Positions 58,320 through 64,000 of a DNA stretch of 64,000 nt are shown piece after piece; position 1 is the stretch's first letter; each line of letters starts with the position of its first letter. The translations under genes and the position numbers were made by a program. This stretch comes from Strongylocentrotus droebachiensis (lineage: Eukaryota > Echinodermata > Echinoidea > Camarodonta > Strongylocentrotidae): the NCBI GenBank assembly GCA_035222895.1, contig JAVYIG010000630.1, forward strand, positions 1-64,000, in the 5' to 3' direction. The notes under the pieces were generated by a model, which was given only the letters and a program-made list of their open reading frames with translations, had not been told where the DNA came from and did not search any database.

Positions 58320-61300
58320 GAGGGAGTCGGAACGAATGCTAGATTGCTATTGGCTGATGCGGATGTCGATCATCCATGCGTGTTGAACTGCTCGCGGGGC
58401 CTGAGCGTCATAAAGGAGAAAAGGGGCGTGTCACTTTTGTAAAGTTAGCAGGTTGTTTTCCCCAGGGGTGCGTTTCTGAATCTGTCAACAAGGAGAGAAA
58501 TTCAATATTACAGAGATGAAAACATGTAGCTGAATTCACGTGTGTATGCACTTGTAGCGATTCAAAGCAGGTGAAAATGGCGACTAGAAATCGTGTGACC
58601 CACGTGGTACTAGTACAGTTGCAGTTTCGTAATCGTCACTCTTTATCGGAGCTGCTGTAAAATATTTTGAGAAAATTCTACCCAGTAACCTTTTCCTGGT
58701 CTATGTATCCTATATTTTAAATATAACATGCAGAGATATGTCTAAGTAGAAATATACATATTATAAATGCTTTTTACATCATGCCTACATCGTCCATAAT
58801 TATATACCAAGCACTATACAGAGGAGGAAAGTCAGTATGTTTATTTTGTCTGCAAGTTTACTTAGATTGATTTGGATACCATATCGCCCCCTACCTCCAC
58901 ACACACACACGCACACACACCTCATGGTAAAAAAATGGCTTCACTTATGACAAACGTCGTATAGCTCCTTTCAAGTTTCATCTCGCCGGTAGATTGTCCT
59001 AAATAAAAAGCCTAAAATGACGATGGCGAGTGATAAACTATAGAGAAGAGGTGTGATTATTACCATGTCTGGAATCATTTAAAACCCTTCTTTTGTTCAC
59101 GAAATAATCCACAATAACTTGGAGTTAATGATCCAGAGGTTACAGACGCGCTTTAGTCCAATCCTCTACAGTTACAGACAAGCCATGTCGCTTTCATTGT
59201 GTTTTTATCTTTTATTAGACGCGCAGACGATTAGAAAGCTATGGAGTCAACCGATAGCAGATCGATATGTGCTATTGAACCTCGCAGTTCTTGGTATCTA
59301 AATCAGACATTCTGAGTGGAGTATAAGTAAGATATATCTTAACGCAAAACAGGCATCCGATTCGGTAACATTGTTGAAGGTTGATGTTAAAAATTGCGTA
59401 ATTTTGGTATAAAATGTTACTTATCATATCCCTTCTACTGTACTAACCCTCTATAACATGCAACAAAATCCTGAAAAAATCTCAAACCACAAAGATATTT
59501 ATGGTTTTCTTTGAAAGGAGTCACTGTGCAACACCCTAGCATTAAATTCTCCAAACCATTTTTTAATTTTCCAAACCGTTTTTCCATGAAAATAAGACAA
59601 AAGACAGGCTTTTAAAAACCCTTCAACTCGTAAATGTCTGGAATGATGAATAGAGCCAATTGATTGCTTTGTGACAATTTACATTCACCTAAATTCCTAA
59701 AATGTAATTTAAGTGTCATAACATAGTTGGGATAATTAAGGAATCGATCAGATCAGTTTTTTCCAATTCTTATCATTAATAATTGTCTGTTTTCACTCAA
59801 ACTTTCAGGTTATCTTTAATTGTACATCTAGCATTTGAGACCCTTTTATCTCATCTGAACAATGTTCCCAAGTCCCTTTAAACACTAGAGTTCGGATAAA
59901 CATGAAAGCGATTTGTGGGCCTTCTCAATTTTTTAATTCCAGTATAGAAGAGTGTCGTAACGTTGCGTGAAATAGATTGCTCCTGAAATACCCTCATCTT
60001 CAAAATATGACTAAAATGGTTCAACGTTGCATCGTTGATACAACGTAATTATACAGTCCTGTATGTTTGCAGTGATTTTTTTTAAAATTTAAATTGCATT
60101 TGATTTTCAGCAAGAATTTAGTCAATTTATTATCATCTTAATGTTCTCTGAACCTTACAACACATCTTAAAGTGCTACATAACCATTCATTTCAAATAAC
60201 TACTAGAGGTAGGCCTATGTTCCTTTCGCAATGTAATGATAATGACCAATATACGTTTAAACACACGCCAGAGTTGATGAAAGTAGTTGTAATTTGTAAT
60301 ATCACTATTTAGTATTGCGGCTAACTTTATTGGAGAAGATTTTAAAATAATGGTCCGATAAACTATAATCCATATACATTGATCATTTTGAACTTTCCTT
60401 TCGGAGTCGATCGCTCACAGAGGCATCGATGGAACATATTTTAAAAGGGGGAGGGGGGGGGGTAAAGTCGTACCGAGTTTACCAATGACAAGTAAAGATT
60501 TGCCAAGTGAAAAACAATAAAATAGGATATATCTTGATATTAATAATTTGATGAAAATTGTGCCATTAAGAAACATGATTGACATGCGACTTCCGTTCCA
60601 AACGCTTGTTATGTTGTCGGCCATGTTTGACTAAACGTTTATGCATACATCCGAGCGAATGCTAAATGCTACTAGTACCTGCTTAATTGAGTCCTTCAAA
60701 CGAGCAAATAACTCAATATTTTAAAGATGAAACCAGGCATACAATCAGACAATAGCCAGCTGAAATATAAATCATTGTCCTTTAAATTGGAAACAGAATT
60801 ATATGAGATATAGATATTTTTTTCTTTCGATTTTCATGTTCATATAGATGTTTCATCTTTCAGAGAGAGGGGTAAAGGGAGTACGATACGAGGACGAAAA
60901 GGGGCACGAAAGAAATAAAATTAGGAGAGAAAGAGAGAGAGAGAGAGAGGGAGAGAGTTGGAGAGAGTGAGAGAGAGATGGATAGAGAGATGAGGAAGGG
61001 TCGAAGTGATAGATGAGCATGGGAGAGAGAACTGATTACCGATAGTAAGAGGTTAACATTTTGTTTTCACTTTTCAGTTCTTTTTTTGATCTGACGTAAG
61101 ATGAAGTCAATAATCTCAGACCGATTAAAAACTAAGAACATTATGTCAATATATTGACGATGTAAAGGTACTATACATTTTGTTGTCTTGTTTACCGCGG
61201 TCATTTTATGAGCTACTAATCTACTCCCCCGGTGGTGGTCCTCTCAATTAGGTGTTTGAAAATAATCTCACACTGTTTAATTAAAGATGTATGTTTGATT

Positions 61301-62539
61301 AAAAGTCTTAGAAAGATTTTACTTTAAAATCTTAGGCCCAAGTGCAAACGCCCTCTTCCTGAAGATTTTCCGGAAATTTAGTTGTTGCGGCTGGTCTATT
61401 TGAAATGGGGTTTTAAATCACGGAGTGTGTTCAAACTTCCTAAATGAAGTCCACAAAATAAACAAATCATCTCACTTTCATTGTGATCAGTGTGAAGACC
61501 CGAGCTTTCTACACATTAAGCGGGTCCCCCTGCATAAATTTTAGGATATATTTGCTCCTCGGGATTATAAAAGGGTGGGTGGTGTCCCTACCCCCCCCCC
61601 AATACTTTGATTGTGAATGAATTTAAGCGAGGCACATGTAGAAATGAATGCAACCCCCCCTAATATTCTTCCAGTAGTACGTGTTGATTGTGCCATGTAG
61701 TTAACAAAAATGATTGGCAGACGCCATAAAAGAATTGGGGGAAAAAAGAGCGGGAAAACATCTGAAGCCAAGCCACAACGTCATCGTGCCGAATGTAGGC
61801 TACGTGCAAAACAACTGCCTTACATTATTATGAAGCACATGTATCACGTAAACATCATTATATCTACATGAAGTAATTGTCTTCTTTGAACAGAAAGGCT
61901 TCATTTCTTTTCTGCATTTCTTTTCTTTGCTTTCATGGGATGATGAAGAAGTGCGTCACCTCTTACTGACACCATGAAAACATGAAACGTGCCCTTTTCC
62001 GCCTTGTGATATTCAATAAGAATAAAAGGGTGGGGGTGCTGGAGGCAGGCACTCAACTGTTGCGAGGAAGCGGAGCGTCCGATACGGGTGTGGGTGAATA
62101 TCGTGGGAGGAAGTTTTTGTACTTTTAATCTTGGAAAGGTATGATTTTATGGACAGAAATGACAATCTGTGCTACATCGACGGCCCAAACTAATCTGTTT
62201 GCCATTATAATTCATAGTTATATTTATGATAATCGAAATGAAATAAATCCAGTAAACATGTTTTAGGAGAGTGTATTATATTATGGAAGCGGCGTACCTC
62301 CCCAGAACCTCTCCTACTTACCACGTTTATTTCTCTCTCTCTCTCTCTCAATCAATCTCTCTCTCTCACTCTCTCTCTCTCTCTCTGTTCTAAGTCAACT
62401 TCAATTATAATTTGTCCTGTCAGTAGTGGTCACACTTGATCACTGATGGTGAAAAAAACAATCTAATGTCATGACCCATTATTGGTTTATGGTTTCCATG
62501 ATTCTGTAAAAGAGCGCCTGATGAACTCAAGAGCACTTT
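58320..62539. other. Gene-free stretch with microsatellites
   Basis: (CA)n at 58899-58921, G runs near 60448-60462, GA repeat at 60923-60990, C runs at 61590-61600, CT repeat at 62331-62387. No gene, tRNA or transposase recognised. Confidence 0.4.
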
Positions 62540-62812
62540 GACGTGAGGGGGAAACCCTGCATTCTATACTGTCATTACTAAAATATTTGAGTTTTGAGGA
62601 AAACGAAACGAAAATGAGTCATCCATTGTTTTAGAGCCATGATGTTTAATATTGAATATTCGCATGATACATGTTATAATACAGCGATTGGTGCACTCGA
62701 GAATATTCTTATTTTAGGTCGGGGAATCCCTGTATTCTCAGTATCCCATTATAAAATAAAGATTTGAGGAAAATGAAACGAAACAGAGTGATTCACTGTT
62801 TAAAGAAAGAAG
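62540..62812. repeat. Diverged tandem duplication, period about 177 bp
   Basis: GAAACCCTGCATTCT...TTGAGGAAAACGAAACGAAA (from 62550) recurs as GAATCCCTGTATTCT...TTGAGGAAAATGAAACGAAA (from about 62725) with the same order of words and moderate divergence. Confidence 0.6.
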
Positions 62813-63968
62813 TCTGAGATATGCTGAATTTCTTTGCCATTATCATAACATATGTTTTAGCTATGCATGTCAACATGTTATGTAGTCTTAGTGCGTTTTG
62901 TTTCAATATTTTATTCACATTTCCGACGTTTCATAAATATCATCTTTTAATACTTTAAAACAAAAATTGTCGTAACTTTATAGGATTGTCCGATTACTCC
63001 TGAACCCTTCTCCTGTCCCATTTTAGACATATTTTGTGAAAACGGTTTGCTCCTAGCTACACCTCTCTTCACATTGCACCCCACCACCGTCCCCACTACC
63101 CCCCCCCCCGTCCCCACTACCCCCCCCCCCGCCCCCGCTCCCCCCCCCCCTCCGCCCACGGCCCCACCCTGAAAGAGACTGGGAGTGCCGTATATAGGGT
63201 TCCCAAAATCACGTTCCTTAGTGAAATTATTGTCGCTGCAACCCCCCCCCCCCCTCCGTTGCTGATAAAACTGGACCCCCACTTGTAGCACTGAGCCTAC
63301 AGTAACCCAGCACATTCAATTATGGCAAATGGATATAAACAAAACACAATAGAAATGAAAGTTGCATCATTAATTACAAACGGACAGGACATCTTTGTAC
63401 AAAGATCTACCAGACTACTGGAAGGGGGAAACCAGACGGTTAGAGACCGCCTTAGATCGGATGATTATATAAATAGGACGACATCATTATTAGTCCCTTT
63501 CAATATATTAAATAGTACGTTCGTGATCCACGCCTTTCGCGACAAGCTTAATCACATTCAATTGTGAACTTTGTCTGAAGTGAACGACAACCATAAAAGA
63601 GTTGTAGAATTTGTAATTCTATAACTACATTAATCACATCCCGTTATCTGTCTTGTCATTTTACAAGTTTCTGGTCCAGTTTCAATTCTATTCAACATTG
63701 TTCAAGGTAGAGAGCTACGTGTTGAACAATCAGACCAAAAGCTGCTGGAAAGCTGAATTATTATTGGACGTGATACTACAAAGAATTCATTTAAAATGAT
63801 TCATCTACACTGTAATGGTGTCTACGATTTTAGAATCACTCGCACATAAACTTAACACAATTTTTGCTATTACGAAACAGTGATATATATTATACAAATA
63901 TTTTTTATTTTATTTCATAGGATGTATTTCTTTATTTGGTAAATTTATGGATGGAGAGATATGAAGGG
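62813..63968. other. Gene-free stretch with poly-C cluster
   Basis: C runs at about 63099-63109, 63120-63131, 63139-63151 and 63241-63255, separated by GTCCCCACTA words. Frames here (63322-63567, and the Gly-rich minus frame) are not supported. Confidence 0.4.
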
Positions 63969-63969
63969 A

Positions 63970-64000
63970 TAATAATAATAAATTACATTTATAAAGCGCT
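63970..64000 (-). mobile_element. 3' end of a second LINE copy, cut by the window edge
   Basis: AATAATAATAAATTACATTTATAAAGCGC matches the tail of the LINE at 34461 (AATAATAATACATTTATATAGCGC). Same orientation; the body would lie beyond the window. Confidence 0.55.

Overview
The window looks like nuclear DNA of a marine invertebrate deuterostome, most likely an echinoderm and probably a sea urchin. This is inference from its style: AT-rich, gene-poor, intron-containing, full of GA/CT, CA and TAG microsatellites, long C or G homopolymers and many small terminal-inverted-repeat (TIR) elements. There is nothing prokaryotic: no operons, no CRISPR, no rRNA. I could run no database search, so family calls rest on motifs read by eye.

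Five protein-coding loci can be supported. (1) 0.9-3.6 kb, plus: exons of a PEBP (phosphatidylethanolamine-binding protein), complete at the 3' end, with a reading-frame problem in its first visible exon. (2) 13.76-17.18 kb, minus: a five-exon gene for a 100-residue secreted protein of no recognised family. All exon phases and GT/AG sites agree, and its introns hold a 143-bp nested palindrome and a roughly 1-kb foldback. (3) 33.5-37.3 kb, plus: a two-exon, 696-residue immunoglobulin-fold receptor with one membrane segment and a tyrosine-rich tail. (4) 42.3-44.1 kb, plus: its tandem paralogue, which keeps the ectodomain but stops just before the (deleted) membrane segment, so it is either a soluble version or a decaying copy. 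(5) 52.8-57.9 kb, minus: a three-exon gene for a 190-residue secreted protein with an anaphylatoxin/fibulin-like CC...C...C...CC pattern.

Loci 3 and 4 lie in a direct segmental duplication (about 32.56-40.05 and 41.25-47.24 kb). Comparing the copies reveals later events: a 5'-truncated non-LTR retrotransposon in the intron of the first copy only, an 836-bp TIR element with a clean empty site in the second, loss of the membrane-segment DNA in the second, and an expanded CA repeat before the second.

The 6-13 kb region is mainly mobile DNA: a TIR repeat with internal tandem units carrying nuclear-receptor-like direct repeats, a hAT-type element with an exact 8-bp target duplication, and two different TTAA-flanked elements sharing one TTAA. 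The 18.6-32.5 kb and 58.2-64 kb parts contain no gene I can support; they hold microsatellites, tRNA-derived SINE-like pieces, foldbacks and minisatellites. The last 31 bases look like the 3' end of another copy of the retrotransposon found at 34.5 kb.
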